From contig OX465601.1 in NCBI GenBank assembly GCA_950022295.1, positions 112,611,501 to 112,675,500 on the forward strand: a stretch of 64,000 nt of DNA, given 5' to 3'. This DNA comes from Bromus sterilis (lineage: Eukaryota > Streptophyta > Magnoliopsida > Poales > Poaceae). Numbering within the stretch: position 1 is the stretch's first letter; each line of letters begins with the position of its first letter. Positions 1 to 12,290 of this stretch are shown one piece after another. A program made the position numbers and the translations under genes. The notes under the pieces were generated by a model that worked only from the letters and a program-made list of their open reading frames with translations, did no database searches and had not been told where the DNA came from.

Positions 1-23
1 GTCGTAGAGTCACGCCAGTGCAC

Positions 24-54
24 CCCTGCAGGGAAGATTAATCTATTCGAATAG
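24..54 (+). promoter_or_regulatory. Twin-palindrome block in Tek-1 5' LTR
   Basis: CCCTGCAGGG (24-33) and CTATTCGAATAG (43-54) are each perfect palindromes, 9 bases apart. The same pair is at 9500-9530 and in the LTRs of every other Tekay-like element here, including the family with otherwise different LTRs. Conservation of both palindromes and their spacing suggests a protein-binding or structural role, but no function is shown. Confidence 0.5.
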
Positions 55-369
55 TCGTGTGCACGGTAACAGGACGCTTTATGCTGAAGCTGGATCTTAC
101 CACTAGAAACTATTAGTATTAAAACTGTATGGTTCCGGGTCTTCTTCCTCGCAGGGAGTCGAGGAAGGGAACTCGGAGGCATTATTATTATTAATTATTA
201 CAACTTACTATTATACAATGCTGCAGCAACTTCTGCTGCATTGTTATTACATTCAAGTTATTGAACTGTTGGCTGTTTCTCTTCTCATGATGCAAGACAT
301 CGTCGGAAGATGCTAGTCTTCGATAGGCCTAGCTTCTTATCCTTATTCTGATTTCTATCTTTCAGTCCA

Positions 370-377
370 CTATATAC
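370..377 (+). promoter_or_regulatory. LTR TATA box (Tek-1 5' LTR)
   Basis: CTATATAC follows the conserved string CAGTCCA and precedes a C-rich stretch. Matching LTRs have CTATATAC or CTATATATAG at the same place (9846-9853, 46547-46556, and reversed at 47051-47060 and 60840-60849). This is the likely core promoter; transcription would start roughly 25-35 bases downstream. Confidence 0.6.
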
Positions 378-874
378 AACCTCCCCTTTCCATTTGATAC
401 AATGCATAATGCTTAGTAGAGGACGTAAGACTCGCGGGTATGCTAGATACTCACCTTTGCTTTATTTTCTCTTTTATGTTTTGCCTGATCGGCCGCTGCA
501 GTCGACGTTGGAGTCCAGGAGTAGGAGTACCCCGGAGGCGGATACTACTACGTCGAGAACCCCGCTGACCAGGACCAGGAGTAGTTTCGGAGGCTCCCAG
601 GATGGAGGCCTTGCCTTTTCGATGTGTATCTCTGATGTTATTTGTGCTAGCCTTCTTAAGGCAAAACTTGACTAACTACGTTTGTACTCAGATATTATGG
701 TTTGTATAACTTATGTATTCGGGTCCACGCGACCCCCCTTTATTGTAACATATTGGTTTGTCCTTTTGTGTTTAGTGTTGTGCTGTGATATTCTCACCGT
801 GGCACCCTAATCTCAGTCGTGTACCCTGCGTGTATGATTACTATACACGAATTGATTTTGGGGGCGTCACAAGT

Positions 875-887
875 TGGTATCAGAGCC
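875..887 (+). other. Primer-binding site, tRNA-iMet type
   Basis: TGGTATCAGAGCC lies three bases after the LTR end. It is the usual plant retrotransposon primer site complementary to the 3' end of initiator methionine tRNA, which primes minus-strand DNA synthesis. Confidence 0.88.
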
Positions 888-1522
888 GACTGCCTGTAGG
901 AAGCCACCCAACCACTACCTGGTCGAAGTTGAGTCTAGACTTTGAAAAACTATTTTTCTAACTTAATATTTGGCTTACGGGCCCACATCGATGTCACTAC
1001 GTGCGATATCTATGGTATTAGGATCCTTTTCTTCTTACCTATGCTCTGGGAATCTGCTCTCTTATCCTTGCTGGTAAGTTTTACAAACTCTGACATTAGG
1101 ATCACGTTCCCTTGATTCCATCCGGCGTTTTTGTGCTTCCCCATTGATTGAGTCGTGTCGCAGGAGTTCTACCCCAGGTCCCGGACCGCGGATCCCATTC
1201 TCATTTTGGGCAGGCCGCGCGTCCTCTGGCATTAACTCCTGTGGCCAACAGTTTTCTTGCGGCGTGATTGACATAGTGGAATCTATGTCGCGTCGTGTAA
1301 TCCTTACCGCGGTATGCGCGCCGCCTAGTGAGTCCTTTTTCCTTAATTTCTACGATGTTACGCTGCCCGATTTTCGATTGATTCTATGTGTGGATGTGTA
1401 TACCTTATATGACTACTCCTATATATTCGCGCCTCCTCTTTGTTGTCGCTTTACCTCTTACTCGTTTCCGGCATCTCGTTAAAATTCTCATCGCTAAAAT
1501 ACCCCTGTTAAATTCTAGCAGG
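888..1522 (+). other. Untranslated leader of Tek-1
   Basis: About 0.63 kb between primer site and gag with no convincing coding potential. Part of it is nearly identical in reverse orientation to the Tek-2 leader (compare 1144-1330 with 59890-60080). It may hold packaging signals; none can be named from sequence alone. Confidence 0.6.
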
Positions 1523-2513
1523 ATGGCTGGTCGTGGTGGTCATGGTCGTGGTCGTGGTGCCAATGATCCACCTCCGCCGCCGGACTACATGGCCGCGATG
1601 ATGCAGCAGTTTCAGATGAACCAAGTGTTTATGCAAGGAGTCATAGATCAGCTCCAGAACCAGAATCAGAACCAGAACCAGCACCAGAACCAACCGCCTG
1701 TGGTTACCCTGAGGGATTTCATGCGTCTCAATCCCCCTCTCTTCCACCAACCTGAACAGCCGCTGGATGCCGATGATTGGCTTCGTGACATCACTCGACA
1801 GCTGGAATTCGCTAATGTGAGCGCTGCTGATTACGTCAACTTTGCGTCCTATTTCCTGCGTGGCCCCGCTGCTCAGTGGTGGGACACCTACAAGGGCTCG
1901 CTAGTTGAAGGGACTGTCATCACCTGGAATGACTTCAAGACTACCTTCCGTGCTCGTTATGTCCCCCAAGCGATTATGAACCGTATGAAGGCCGAGTTCC
2001 GCAACCTCGTTCAGGGCAACAAAACTGTCGAGGCATATCAGAGGGAATTCCTCCGCCTCTCCCGCTATGCTGCAAGTGACCTCCCAAATGATGCAAGTAG
2101 GCAAGAGAAGTTCCGTGATGGAGACCGCTCAGCTTAAGTTTGGTGGTTCGCTGAAGCGCCCCCGTGAGGCTGGCTCATCTTCGGGCACAGCACAGAAGCA
2201 ACGCGTTTGGCTTCCACACAGTGTGTATCGTCCACCTGCCCCTGCACCAAGGCCGTCGTATGTTGCACCTCGTCTGCCTCCGCCCCCGCCGAGACAGCCG
2301 AAGACTGAGACTGCACCCCTCCGTCCTCAAGATGGCCTATGCTTCAAGTGCCATCAGCCAGGTCACTTTTCCAGAGACTGCCCCCAGCGACATAATCAAC
2401 TGGTAGTTCGCCCTGCTGGCCGTGGAAATGGCCGTGGCAACAACAGGACCCCCAACTATAACACTGGGTCTTCTTCTCACACTCGCGGACATGCTTACAA
2501 CATTAATATCTAA
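1523..2513 (+). pseudogene. gag: gag of Tek-1 (capsid/nucleocapsid), broken
   Basis: Encodes the structural Gag protein that would form cytoplasmic virus-like particles. The ATG at 1523 opens a glycine/arginine-rich start, a proline run and an Asn-Gln repeat, then the retrotransposon gag core with DADDWLRD and AAQWWDTY. Around 2116 a stretch is missing and the frame changes: the 1523 frame runs into a stop at 2135-2137, while nucleocapsid continues in the frame used by pol. A CCHC zinc knuckle (CFKCHQPGHFSRDC, 2340-2381) binds nucleic acid. An in-frame TAA at 2511-2513 separates gag from protease; after it the reading continues unchanged. Compared with Tek-2, the linker after KFRDG is absent, so a deletion of 100 bases or so is inferred. 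Confidence 0.9.
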
Positions 2514-5500
2514 GAAGCTCAGGAGCAACCTGCTACCGTGATGGGTACCCTTCTTGTTAATTCAGTACATGCTACTGTTTTATTTGATTCAGGAGCATCG
2601 CATTCATTCATGTCAAAAGCATTTGCACTGTCGCATAACTTCATGGTAGAAAAGACGGATCCACCGATGGTTGTCCGCACTCCGATAGGCCATTGCCACA
2701 CCTCCAAGATAGTGCCCAAAACCATCGTCGAAATTGAAGGAATTGAGTTCCTTGCTTCCCCCATCGTCCTGAAGTCTTCCACTATAGACCTCATTCTGGG
2801 CATGGATTGGTTGAAAGTCCACGATGCCGCACTATATTGTGGCACCAGTTCTGTCCAACTTTTTCACGCCTCTGGCGAGATTGTTAACCACACCGCCCGA
2901 ATTACCCAAGATGCGGAAACACAGATATATATGATGAATGCTCTGAATATCTCTCCTGTTGACGGGATTGAGAACGTTCCAATCGTTCATGATTTTCCCG
3001 ATGTCTTCCCAGAAGAACTCCCGGGAATACCCCCGATCCGAGAGGTGGAATTCGTCATCGACCTGAAGCCCGGCACCGTCCCTATTGCCAAGCGTCCCTA
3101 TAAGATGCCACCTCACCACCTCCTTGAACTGAAGAAGGAGATCGACGAAGCACTTCACAAAGGATTCATTCGCCTAAGTTCCTCTTCTTGGGGAGCACCT
3201 TCGCTCTTTTTCAAGTAGAGTGATGGAACAAATCGTTTGGTCCAAGATTACCGACCCATCAACCAAGCCACCATCCAGAACAAATATCCGCTTCCCCGGA
3301 TCAACGATATGTATGATCAACTTGCTGGATCCACGGTATTTTCGAAACTCGACTTGAGGTTGGGTTACCATCAGATCCGAGTCCGTGAAGAGGACATTCA
3401 GAAGACCGCTTTCATTACTCGCTATGGTTCATACGAGTACACTGTCATGTCCTTTGTCTTGATGAATGCTCCAGCCACTTTCTCCCGATTGATGAACTAT
3501 ATATTCATGGAATACCTCGACAAGTTTGTCGTGGTTTATCTGGATGATATCTTAATATACTCCAAGAATAAAGAGGAGCATGCTGAACATCTTCGTCTTA
3601 TACTGGAAAAGCTTCGAGAACACAAACTCTACGCTAAGTATTCTTGTGAGTTCTGGCTTCCTGAAGTGACCTACCTTGGTCATGTGATTTCCAAGGATGG
3701 CATTGCCGTCAACCCAGAACGTATCCAGGCTATTCTTGACTGGACTCCTCCCAAGACTGTCAAGCAAGTCCGAAGTTTCCTCGGCCTTGCCAGCTATTGC
3801 CGCCGTTTCGTCGAGAACTTCTCCAAGATTGCCAGGCCTCTGACTAACCTGATTCACAAAGGCGTCAAGTTTGAGTGGACAGATAAATGTCAGGAAAGTT
3901 TCCAAGTCCTCAAGGACAAGCTCACTTCTCCCCCAGTGCTAGCTCTGCCTGATACTCAGAAGGACTTCGTGATATATTGCAACGCATCTCATCAAGGATT
4001 AGGCTGTGTCCTAATGCAAGAGCGCAAAGTGATTGCTTATGGCTCTCGTCAATTGCGTGCTCACGAAGATAAGTATCCAACACATGATCTTGAATTGGCA
4101 GCGGTAATTTATGCATTGAAGCTGTGGCGACATTATCTCGTCGGTAATCGTTGCGAGATCTACACCGACCACCAAAGTTTGAAGTACCTGTTTACTCAGC
4201 CCGACCTGAATCTCCGCCAGCAGAGATGGCTCGAGACAATAGCCGACTACAACATGGGAATTTCTTACACCCCTGGCAAAGCTAATGTGGTGGCTGATGC
4301 CCTCAGCCGCAAAGCCTACTGTAGTGAACTTGAAGTTCAAGTACAACAAGCACTTCTGTATGAAGAGATCCGCAAGCTGAACATCGAAATTGTTCCGCAG
4401 GGATACGTGAACTCCCTGGTGGTCAAACCAGACCTCGACACCCGCATCAAGACGGTACAACATTATGACTCTGACATTTGGAAGATTAAGCGGCGTGTCG
4501 CCAGTGGAGAGCCCTCATTCTTCACTATTGATGCAAATGATGATAATGCAGTGTACTTCAAGGGTCGTTTAGTGGTTCCGGTAGCCAAGGCAAACCTGAA
4601 TTACGCCCCTGATGTCATGAAAGAAGCTCATGATACACCTTTGTCGATCCACCCTGGTAGTACCAAGATGTACCAAGACATTCGTCAGCGGTACTAGTGG
4701 TCGAACATGAAGCAAGGCATTGCTCGTTATGTTGAAGAGTGTGACGTTTGTCGTCGCGTCAAGGCAGAACATCAAAGACCTGCTAGAACTCTGCAACCAC
4801 TTTCTATTCCTGAATGGAAGTGGGACAAGATCGAGATGGACTTCGTCACTGGTTTTCCCAGATCGCAGAAAGGCCACAATGCTATCTTTGTCGTCATCGA
4901 CCGCTTCTCCAAGGTTGCCCACTTTCTGCCAGTCAAGGAGACGATCTCTGCTAGTCAGTTAGCAGACTTTTATGTTTCCAGAATTGTGTCCCTCCATGGT
5001 ATTCCGTTGGAGATCAGTTCCGACCGAGGCAGTATTTTCACCTCAAGATTTTGGGATAGTTTCCAAGAAGCTATGGGCACTCACCTGAATTTCAGCACCG
5101 CTTATCACCCCCAGTCGCAAGGACAAGTCGAACGAGTTAATCAAGTGCTTGAAGATATGCTTCGAGCTTGTGTCATCTCATTCGGTAAGAAATGGGAGGA
5201 ATCTCTTCCATTTGCTGAATTCTCGTACAACAATAGCTATCAGGCTAGTCTGAAGATGGCGCCCTTTGAAGTTCTCTATGGACGTAAGTGTTGAACCCCT
5301 CTGAATTGGTCAGAAACTGGGGAACGAACCCTCATTTGTCCGGACATTATTCAGCATGCCGAAGATCAGGTTCGCGTTATCCGTGAACATCTGAAAGCTG
5401 CTCAGTCTCGTCAGAAGAGCAACTATGAGCGCAAGCACAAGGAAATGCTCTATCAACCTGGCGAATATGCTTACCTCCGTGTCACCCCGATGCGAGGCAC

Positions 5501-5885
5501 TCATCGTTTCGGAATCAAAGGCAAGTTAGCTCCTCGCTACATTGGACCGTTCCGTATCCTTTCCAGGAGTGGACCGGTGGCATACCGTTTGGAATTTCCG
5601 GCAAACCTCTCTCAAGTCCACGATGTTTTTCACGTGTCGAAACTCCGTCGCTGCTTCAAGGACCCTATTCGCGAAGTGGAACATGATATGATTGTGCTGC
5701 AACAAGACTTGACATATCAAGAACATCCGAGCCGCATTCTCGATCAGTCTGAACGCAAAATCCGCAAAAAGACCACCAAGTTCCTCAAAGTTCAGTGGTC
5801 GAATCATTCTGAAGATGAAGCCACTTGGGAACGCGAAGATCGTCTTCGTGAAGAATACCCCGATCTTTTCCCCTCTACCGCTTAG
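2514..5885 (+). pseudogene. pol: pol of Tek-1: protease-RT-RNase H-integrase-chromodomain
   Basis: One continuous frame interrupted by TAG (3216-3218), TAG (4695-4697) and TGA (5292-5294). Protease shows FDSGASHSF (Asp codon 2586). Reverse transcriptase has the SKLDLRLGYHQI motif and catalytic YLDD (3537-3548). RNase H reads YCNAS where the family has YCDAS; the catalytic Asp is Asn (codon 3981-3983). It ends with the usual GKANVVADALSR string. Integrase has the CDVC zinc half-site, MDFVTGFP, SSDRGS and QVERVN, which hold the D,D,E residues. The C-terminal segment (about 5445-5885) carries GIKGKLAPRYIGPF and then a chromodomain with FLKVQWSNHSEDEATWE. The TGA at 5292 stands where Tek-2 and Array copies have Arg, as expected from CGA to TGA deamination. 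Non-functional copy. Confidence 0.92.
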
Positions 5886-5902
5886 ATTCTCGGGACGAGA
5901 AT
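5886..5902 (+). repeat. Conserved hairpin upstream of polypurine tract (Tek-1)
   Basis: ATTCTCG GGA CGAGAAT: 7-bp perfect arms and a 3-base loop, directly after the pol stop codon and seven bases before the polypurine tract. The same structure stands in the same place in all four Tekay-like 3' ends in the window. Confidence 0.7.
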
Positions 5903-5908
5903 TCCTAT

Positions 5909-5922
5909 AGTGGGGGGAGATT
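5909..5922 (+). other. Polypurine tract of Tek-1
   Basis: AGTGGGGGGAGATT abuts the TGTAACAC start of the 3' LTR. A G-rich purine run at this place primes plus-strand DNA synthesis. Confidence 0.8.
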
Positions 5923-8900
5923 TGTAACACCCTCAGTGTTATGGAACAGTAACACTTTTGATAATGAAGATTACTGTTGCTAATCACTGATGTTAATCAT
6001 GCTTTGATCACCTTGGATCAACTCAAACTAAAAATGCCTTTTGATGAATATTTAAAATAAGTGGAAATAAAACTTTGTTCAAAAATTGTGAAAGCAATTT
6101 TTTAAAATGTCTAAAAATCAGTGGATCACATCCATATGGTTTTGGGGATTTACTAAGCAATAAATAAATCCAACAATTCAAACAGTAGCCAAACCAGTGG
6201 GATTTAATGCCTTTTTAATAAAACAAAAATGCAAAAGATTTTATAAAAGTCTAATTCTTTTGGTGGCACTTCTGTATGGTGCTGCAATATTATTGGAGCA
6301 AGTTTCACTGTTGGCAAAAATCAAAACCTAGCTATACAAAATACAAACAGAAATGAAAATACAAAAAATAATAAAAGCAAAATGAAGCCCATACCCCCTG
6401 CTCCCCTTGGGCCTAGCCCAACTAACCAACCCACCCCGGCCCAACCCCACTCGTCCCCTACCCCCGCACTGCTCACCATGCCGTGGCGTGCATCCACGCT
6501 GGCCACGGCACCGGCTGCCGCCGTGGAAGGCATCGGGCGATCGCCGCCGTCGTTAAGGTCCCCAGGTTCCCCAGGATGGAACCCTAGCACCCCCCTTCCC
6601 CGTAGATCTTGATCCCGTCGAGCCTCCCCTCTCCTTCGTCGCCTCTCACCTCGGGCCCGAGCCCACCATCGCCGTCGTCGCGCAGCCGCGCGGCCGCCGT
6701 CCTCCACAGCTTGCCCCGCCTTGTCCATCAGCTGTGTCATCGTCGTCCACCTCACCTTGCAGAAGGAATCGGGCCGGGGGAATCTGCTGCGAGTGCATCG
6801 TCGACGTTCCCGTTCTGCATCCGCCACCGTCGCGAAGCAATTCCGGCCACCCCGACTCCCCATCGAACCCATAGCCACCTGCTGCGTGATCCCGGTGAGC
6901 GCACGGTCCTCCCCGACCTCTCCCCTCTTCTCCCCATGCCCCGTAGCACCACCGCCACCTAGCAGTGCCTCGGCCGCCGCCATGGCCGCGACCACCGCGG
7001 TCCCGATGCACCTCAGCTCGCGCTTGTGACACCCACGGGCTCCTGCTGTTCCACTGCACCAGCCCCGCTAGTTCACGCTCTCGGAGGAGCACTCGGGCCG
7101 CGATTCCGACGAGGCTCGAAAACAGCCACCGCCCGGACTCGTCGACGGCGTTGATTCCGGCGGCCACTGGGTCCAGCTCCACCCCCAATCGAAGCGGGAC
7201 GATTCGCTCGTTCGAATGAGACCCCCCACGCGTGCTCTGGTGGACGGTGGCCAGCGCAAGCTCGAGCCCGCCGTCGTTCGTCGTCGTCGGCGATCACCGG
7301 AGTAACTGCCAGGTGGGCCCGCTGGATTAGTCACTAACTCACCCACCCCCACTGACACTTGAATGCGGGCCACCCCCTCTGTTAATTATCCAGGGATTAA
7401 AACAAATAAAATCTGTTATAGAATAACCCCCCCCTGTGAGTATGACATATGGGCCCTAGGCCTTTTAAAATTAATTAAACTTTTAATTAAACAAATGTGT
7501 CAATGAAACCTGGGCCCCACTAGGTGTTTAAGTTTATTAAATCTGATTAATAGATAACAAGGTATGACATGTCGCCCCCACTGGGTTTTATTTAAATTAA
7601 AATGATTTTATTAGTAATGTGAGTATGACATGTGGGTCCAGGGTAATTTAAATTAATAAAAATGTTTTATTTGACTGTGAGGCTGATATGTGGGTCCTAT
7701 ATGTCAGTTTGACCAGTCAACTAGTTGTGGATAAGGTTAGAATTTTATTAATAAAAGAAAATCCAAAATTTGATTTAAAATGATTTAAACTTTGAATTTG
7801 AATATCTTTTAAACCGTAAGTCAGATTCAAAAACTTTATACATGAAAATTGATCAGAAAAATATAATGAATACAGATACGCTATCCGTATGTTTACCCCA
7901 CCCCCCTAACACACCGATCATCGACATTCCCCCCCTCCGGGCTGTTTGTCGATAATTCCGGGTGCCGGGAAAAACCTGCCGGATGAATTTATTCCGAACA
8001 CGAAAGTTGTCCGGAATGGTTCAACTAACACGGATACACCCCCGTTATCTTTGTCGGATGTCCACGACACCTCCGGCATGATACCTTCCCCCTCCGGTCG
8101 CCCTGTCCGGTAATCACCCGGAGCCGGTAGTTCATCCCCGGATGGATTCCCGCTCCGAGCAACGTGCATTGCACTGCGTTAGGACACCGTTAACTTTGCA
8201 TACGTCATGCCATGTATTTGTTTGATATGATTGCTTTGTATTTACTGTGTTTATCCCCTTTATTCTTCGGTAGACCCCGCTGCTACCGCCGACTACACCG
8301 CTGTCGAGTATGACTACGTCGTCGACGACCCTGCCCCTACCGTCGAGCTTCCAAGCAAGCAGAGCCATTCTCTTCCCCAGATATCGCCTATCTTTCCGTA
8401 CATTTCTTGCACTAGGCATTGTTACTGCTGCTGCTACGAGTACAATCCTATTCAACTGCATAGCAGGCTTTTGTCGCCCCTTGATGTACCTTTCCTTTAT
8501 CCTATGCTGCCTATTATTACTTATGCATTATTCAGCAGTGAGCCCTGCGCATTGTTAGCTAGGATTAGTTAGCGGGTCGTGACCACTCAGGGGAGTGAAC
8601 ACGGATACAATATATACAACTGCACAGGTACGGTACAATGCAGACACCGCCTAAGCCCCCCTAGCTCGGCTCTGCCGAGTCACCCTCAAGTGTGAGCTAT
8701 CAAGGAGTAATCCTTGTACTCCACTCGTTGATGACTCTGTATGGACGCTCTAGGTACCTGAGCAACGGCTGTCCTTAAAGGTAAGAAAGTCGGGCGACCC
8801 AACGATGCCTGCGAGAGGTATATTGTCGGGAACGACAGGGAGGGTACGACCGACGTTACTGGCGTGCTTGGCTCTTGCTCGTATCTCGCGAGAGTTACCA

Positions 8901-10347
8901 AACTACGAAAAGTCGAGCTCTACCAAGAGAAAATGCGAGACAAGGTAAGGAGACGGTTCACCTTGTTGGTAACCGCAGTGACTTGGTGGGACGACAGGGC
9001 AGGCACCGATGTACTGGTGGATCTGACTGCTGTCATTGACCGCGGGTCGGTTAAGTCGAGGCAACGATAACGGTTGGCACGCAGGTTAATTAAAATGCTA
9101 AATGGTTCGGCGGATGTCTTGAGTAGCCTTTTGCCTTGTACGCACTACCTACACGTGGGACAAGGAGTGTGGGCTCCTCTGCATCGTAGTCTCGTTCGAG
9201 GGTCTTCAGACGTCAGCAGTACCACGGGCTGATTGCCGGGAAGTGGTGTTGTCTTCTCTTGCTCGAGCGGTGTTTGTATTTGCTTTGATTTTTCTTCACC
9301 GGCCAGTCACGCACCGTGCAGGAGTACGTTCGGATTAGGGTCCAAAGCCCGGCGTACATAGGATATAGTCCGGAGGATGATGTCTCTGTTGATTGCCGAA
9401 GGATGGGCTACTTTGTGTCGGATAGCTTTGGTGGGGTGTTCCTTAACAAGTTGTACGCCACCCTGGAGATCCGAGCGTCGTAGAGTCACGCCAGTGCACC
9501 CCTGCAGGGAAGATTAATCTATTCGAATAGCCATGTGCACGGTAACAGGACGCTTTATGCTGAAGCTGGATCTTACCACTAGAAACTATTACTATTGAAA
9601 CTGTATGGTTCCGGGTCTTCTTCCTCGCAGGGAGTCGAGGAAGGGAACTCGGAGGCATTATTATTATTAATTATTACAACTTACTATTATACAATGCTGC
9701 AGCAACTTCTGCTGCATTGTTATTACATTCATGTTATTGAACTGTTGGTTGTTTCTCTTCTCATGATGCAAGACATCGTCGGAAGATGCTAGTCTTCGAT
9801 AGGCCTAGCTTCTTATCCTTATTCTGATTTCTATCTTGCAGTCCACTATATACAGCCTCCCCTTTCCATTTGATACAATGCATAATGCTTAGTAGCGGAC
9901 GTAAGACTCGCGGGTATGCTAGATACTCACCTTTGCTTTATTTCCCCTTTTAGGTTTTGCCTGATCGGCCGCTGCAGTCGACGTTGGAGTCCAGGAGCAG
10001 GAGTACCCCGGAGGAGGATACTACTACGTCAAGACCCCCTCTGACCAGGACCAGGAGTAGTTTCGGAGGCTCCCAGGCAGGAGGCCTTGCCTTTTCGATG
10101 TGTATCTCTGATGTTATTTGTGCTAGCCTTCTTATGGAAAAACTTGACTAACTATGTCTGTACTCAGATATTATGGTTTGTATAACTTATGTATTCGGGT
10201 CCGCGCGACCCCCCTTTATTATGACATATTGGTTTATCCTTTTGTGTTTAGTGTTGTGCTGTGATATTCTCACCGTGGCACCCTAATCTCAGTCGTGTAC
10301 CCTGCATGTATGATTACTATACACGGATTGATTTTGGGGGCGTCACA
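5923..10347 (+). repeat. 3' LTR of Tek-1 (4425 bp)
   Basis: Runs from TGTAACACCC to ...GGGCGTCACA. The first 1.5 kb includes an AT-rich stretch and then a GC-rich segment (about 6400-7320) whose open frames in several directions are proline/arginine-rich and look non-coding. It then has an AT-rich part with repeated 'gacatgtgggtcc'-like strings (7440-7720). The 3' end repeats 1-871. It carries the twin palindromes (9500-9530), the imperfect hairpin (9691-9720) and a TATA box (9846-9853). Segments resemble the LTRs of Tek-2 and Tek-3. Confidence 0.9.
9846..9853 (+). promoter_or_regulatory. LTR TATA box (Tek-1 3' LTR)
   Basis: CTATATAC, the counterpart of the 5' LTR box at 370-377. Transcription from here would run out into the neighbouring Array pol in antisense orientation. 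Confidence 0.55.
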
Positions 10348-11234
10348 AATCTCAAATCCATCTTGGAGAAGACAGAGGATCCAGCAAGTTGATCATAAAG
10401 ATCATTGATCCTGGGCAGTGGGTACTTGTTCTTTATCGTCGCTAGATTTTGCGGGCGATAATCTACGCACATCCTTTTTGTTCCATCTTTCTTCGTTACA
10501 AACAGAACGGGGCAACCCCATGGCGATGAGCTAGGGCGGATGAAGCCTTTTTCCAACAAAGCTTCAAGTTGGATTTTAAAGTCAGGTAACTCACGTGGGG
10601 CCATTTTATATGGGCGTCTGGAAATTGGGGCGGTTCCTGGGGCAAGATCTACAATGAATTCTACACATCTGTCAGGAGGCATTCCTGGCAGTTCTTCAGG
10701 AAAGACATCCGGGAAGTCACGAACCACCGGAATATCTTCAAGGTCAGGAAGGGGAAGCACATTCAAAGTATGCATCTAGATTCTAGATCTTGGTGATGTG
10801 TAGTCAATTGTCTGGCCTGAAGGATGGGTAAGTCTAACTGACTTGGCTTTACAATCAAGAAAAGCATTCTATCTTGACAACCAATCCATTCCTAGGATGA
10901 CATCAATGTCTGAAGACTTGAGGGCTATAAGAGAGGCAAGGAATACTAAAACCTCAATTGCAATTTGATTGCCATGGCTTACTGTATTAGTTTTCCACTT
11001 TGAACTAGGAGTTTGGATGATCATTGGGGAAAACATTTCTTCAAAAGCGAACTCATGCCGAAGTGCATAACTCTCCGACATGAATGAATGAGAAGCTCCT
11101 GGATCAAAAAGAACGGAGGCGGGAACATGATTGACTGGGAGCATACCAAGGATGACGTCAGAAGTAACAATAGCTTCCTCAACTGAGATTTGGTTCACAA
11201 AACCACCAACAGTGGCTAAGGACTTTGCTTGCAA
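10348..11234 (-). pseudogene. pol: Array unit 2: protease and start of reverse transcriptase, truncated by Tek-1
   Basis: Continues the gag frame. The protease site reads FDPGASHSF, where most relatives have DSGA. An in-frame stop at 10869-10871 follows MDWLSR, and another stop lies just upstream of MHTLNV (about 10776-10778); both stand where unit 1 has Gln, matching CAG to TAG. The RT region has FPEELPGMPP, SPWGCPVLFVTKKDGT and PRINDLYDQLAGSSVFSKMDLR, then stops matching at 10348 where Tek-1 begins. The rest of pol must lie left of the window. Confidence 0.88.
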
Positions 11235-12290
11235 GGAGTTGGAGGTTGATTTCTATGAAGACTTAGCTTTGGAAGACTTGGGTGGGGTGGCATCATGTCT
11301 TGGACGAGGATCAACTTTCACCTACAAGGAACATTTCCGTGCGATGTGGCCAGGCTGACCACACTTGTAGCAAATTCTGGTGTCAGGGGGTGGAGCAATG
11401 ATGGTAGGCTCACTACCATAGCTGTTGGGATTCATGTTTGGTGGAGGAGGTTGAGGCACCATGTAGGATGGCCTTGCAATAAGGTGTGAAGGAATGGCAC
11501 TGGTTGGAATCCATATCAGGAGTTTCTGAGGGGCCGAACTAGAAGATGGAGCAAACTCACGAGGATGCTTGCGAGACTCTTCGAACACCTCATTTCCATT
11601 CTCAGATCTGAAGGATCTATTGACTAAATCCTCATAGTTGACAAACTCATGAAGATTGAGATCATGACGAATAACAGGGCTAAGTCCCTTGCGGAACCTT
11701 GCTTGCTTCCTGGCATCAGTGGATATCTCCTCTTGGGCATAACGAGCAAGATGGTTGAACTCGGTCATATACTCGTGGGTGGACCTATCTCCATGAGTTA
11801 GATTGCAAAACTCTTCCTTCTTTCTTTCCATCATCGCATCCAGAATGTGGTACCCTCGGAAGGCATCACGGAATTGCTGCCAAGTCACTACGTGACCATC
11901 AGGTTGCATTGCAACATAGTTCTCCCACCATTCACCAGCAGCACCTTCCAAGAAGTATACCGCAAACATCACACGATCATTGGGAGCAACATGCGCCGTC
12001 TCAAGCTTACGCTCGAGGGAACGGAGCCAATCATCAGCTTCAAGAGGCTCGGAGGAACATCGAAAAATCGGTGGCTTGAGGAGGATGAAATCCTGAATGC
12101 TGACAACCACATTGCGCTGACGAGCGGTATTCTTCTCGATGAGCTCCAAAAGGCGTGTTTGATCACGTCGATTCCGTTCAGCTTCCATCATGATTTCCGC
12201 CGAAGAAGGCGGTGGAGGAGGATCATCATCACTTCGATTCTGATCACGGTCTCGATTGCGACGAACAACACTACGAGTTCCACCTGACAT
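11235..12290 (-). pseudogene. gag: Array unit 2: gag
   Basis: ATG at 12290, about 450 bases downstream of the primer site. A 322-residue open frame covers most of Gag: charged N-terminus with DDDPPPPP, the gag core (EADDWLRSLERKLETA, GAAGEWWENYV, YMTEFNHLARYA, FRKGLSP) and a complete CCHC knuckle CYKCGQPGHIARKC. A TAG at 11322-11324 follows CSL; unit 1 has Ser there (TCG), so this is a single-base nonsense change. After it the same frame continues towards protease. This is the best-preserved gag of its family in the window. Confidence 0.9.

Larger units (their letters stand above)
1..871 (+). repeat. 5' LTR of Tek-1 (3' portion only)
   Basis: Bases 1-871 align without gaps to 9477-10347, the end of the 3' LTR. 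By eye about 29 positions differ (roughly 3%). The LTR ends in ...GTCACA at 871, just before the primer-binding site. The piece contains the TATA box (370-377), a twin-palindrome block (24-54) and an imperfect hairpin (215-244). About 3.5 kb of this LTR lies beyond the left edge. Confidence 0.9.
1..10347 (+). mobile_element. Tek-1: Ty3/gypsy chromovirus (Tekay/Del-like), 5' end cut by window edge
   Basis: An LTR retrotransposon read on the plus strand: partial 5' LTR (1-871), tRNA-iMet type primer site, leader, gag, protease, reverse transcriptase, RNase H, integrase, chromodomain, polypurine tract and full 3' LTR (5923-10347). The order RT-RNase H-integrase and the C-terminal chromodomain identify a Ty3/gypsy chromovirus. 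The coding region has one deletion/frameshift and four in-frame stops, so this copy cannot make its own proteins. It sits in the reverse transcriptase of the minus-strand element that resumes at 10348. The first flanking bases, aatct (10348-10352), match the uninterrupted site at 19028-19032 in the sister copy and are the expected 5-bp duplication; the left copy lies outside the window. Confidence 0.92.

Noticed and set aside
6321..7373. Overlapping long open frames on both strands in the Tek-1 LTR
   Set aside because: Pro/Ala/Arg/Ser-rich products in several frames of a GC-rich LTR segment, with no domain; this is composition, not coding.
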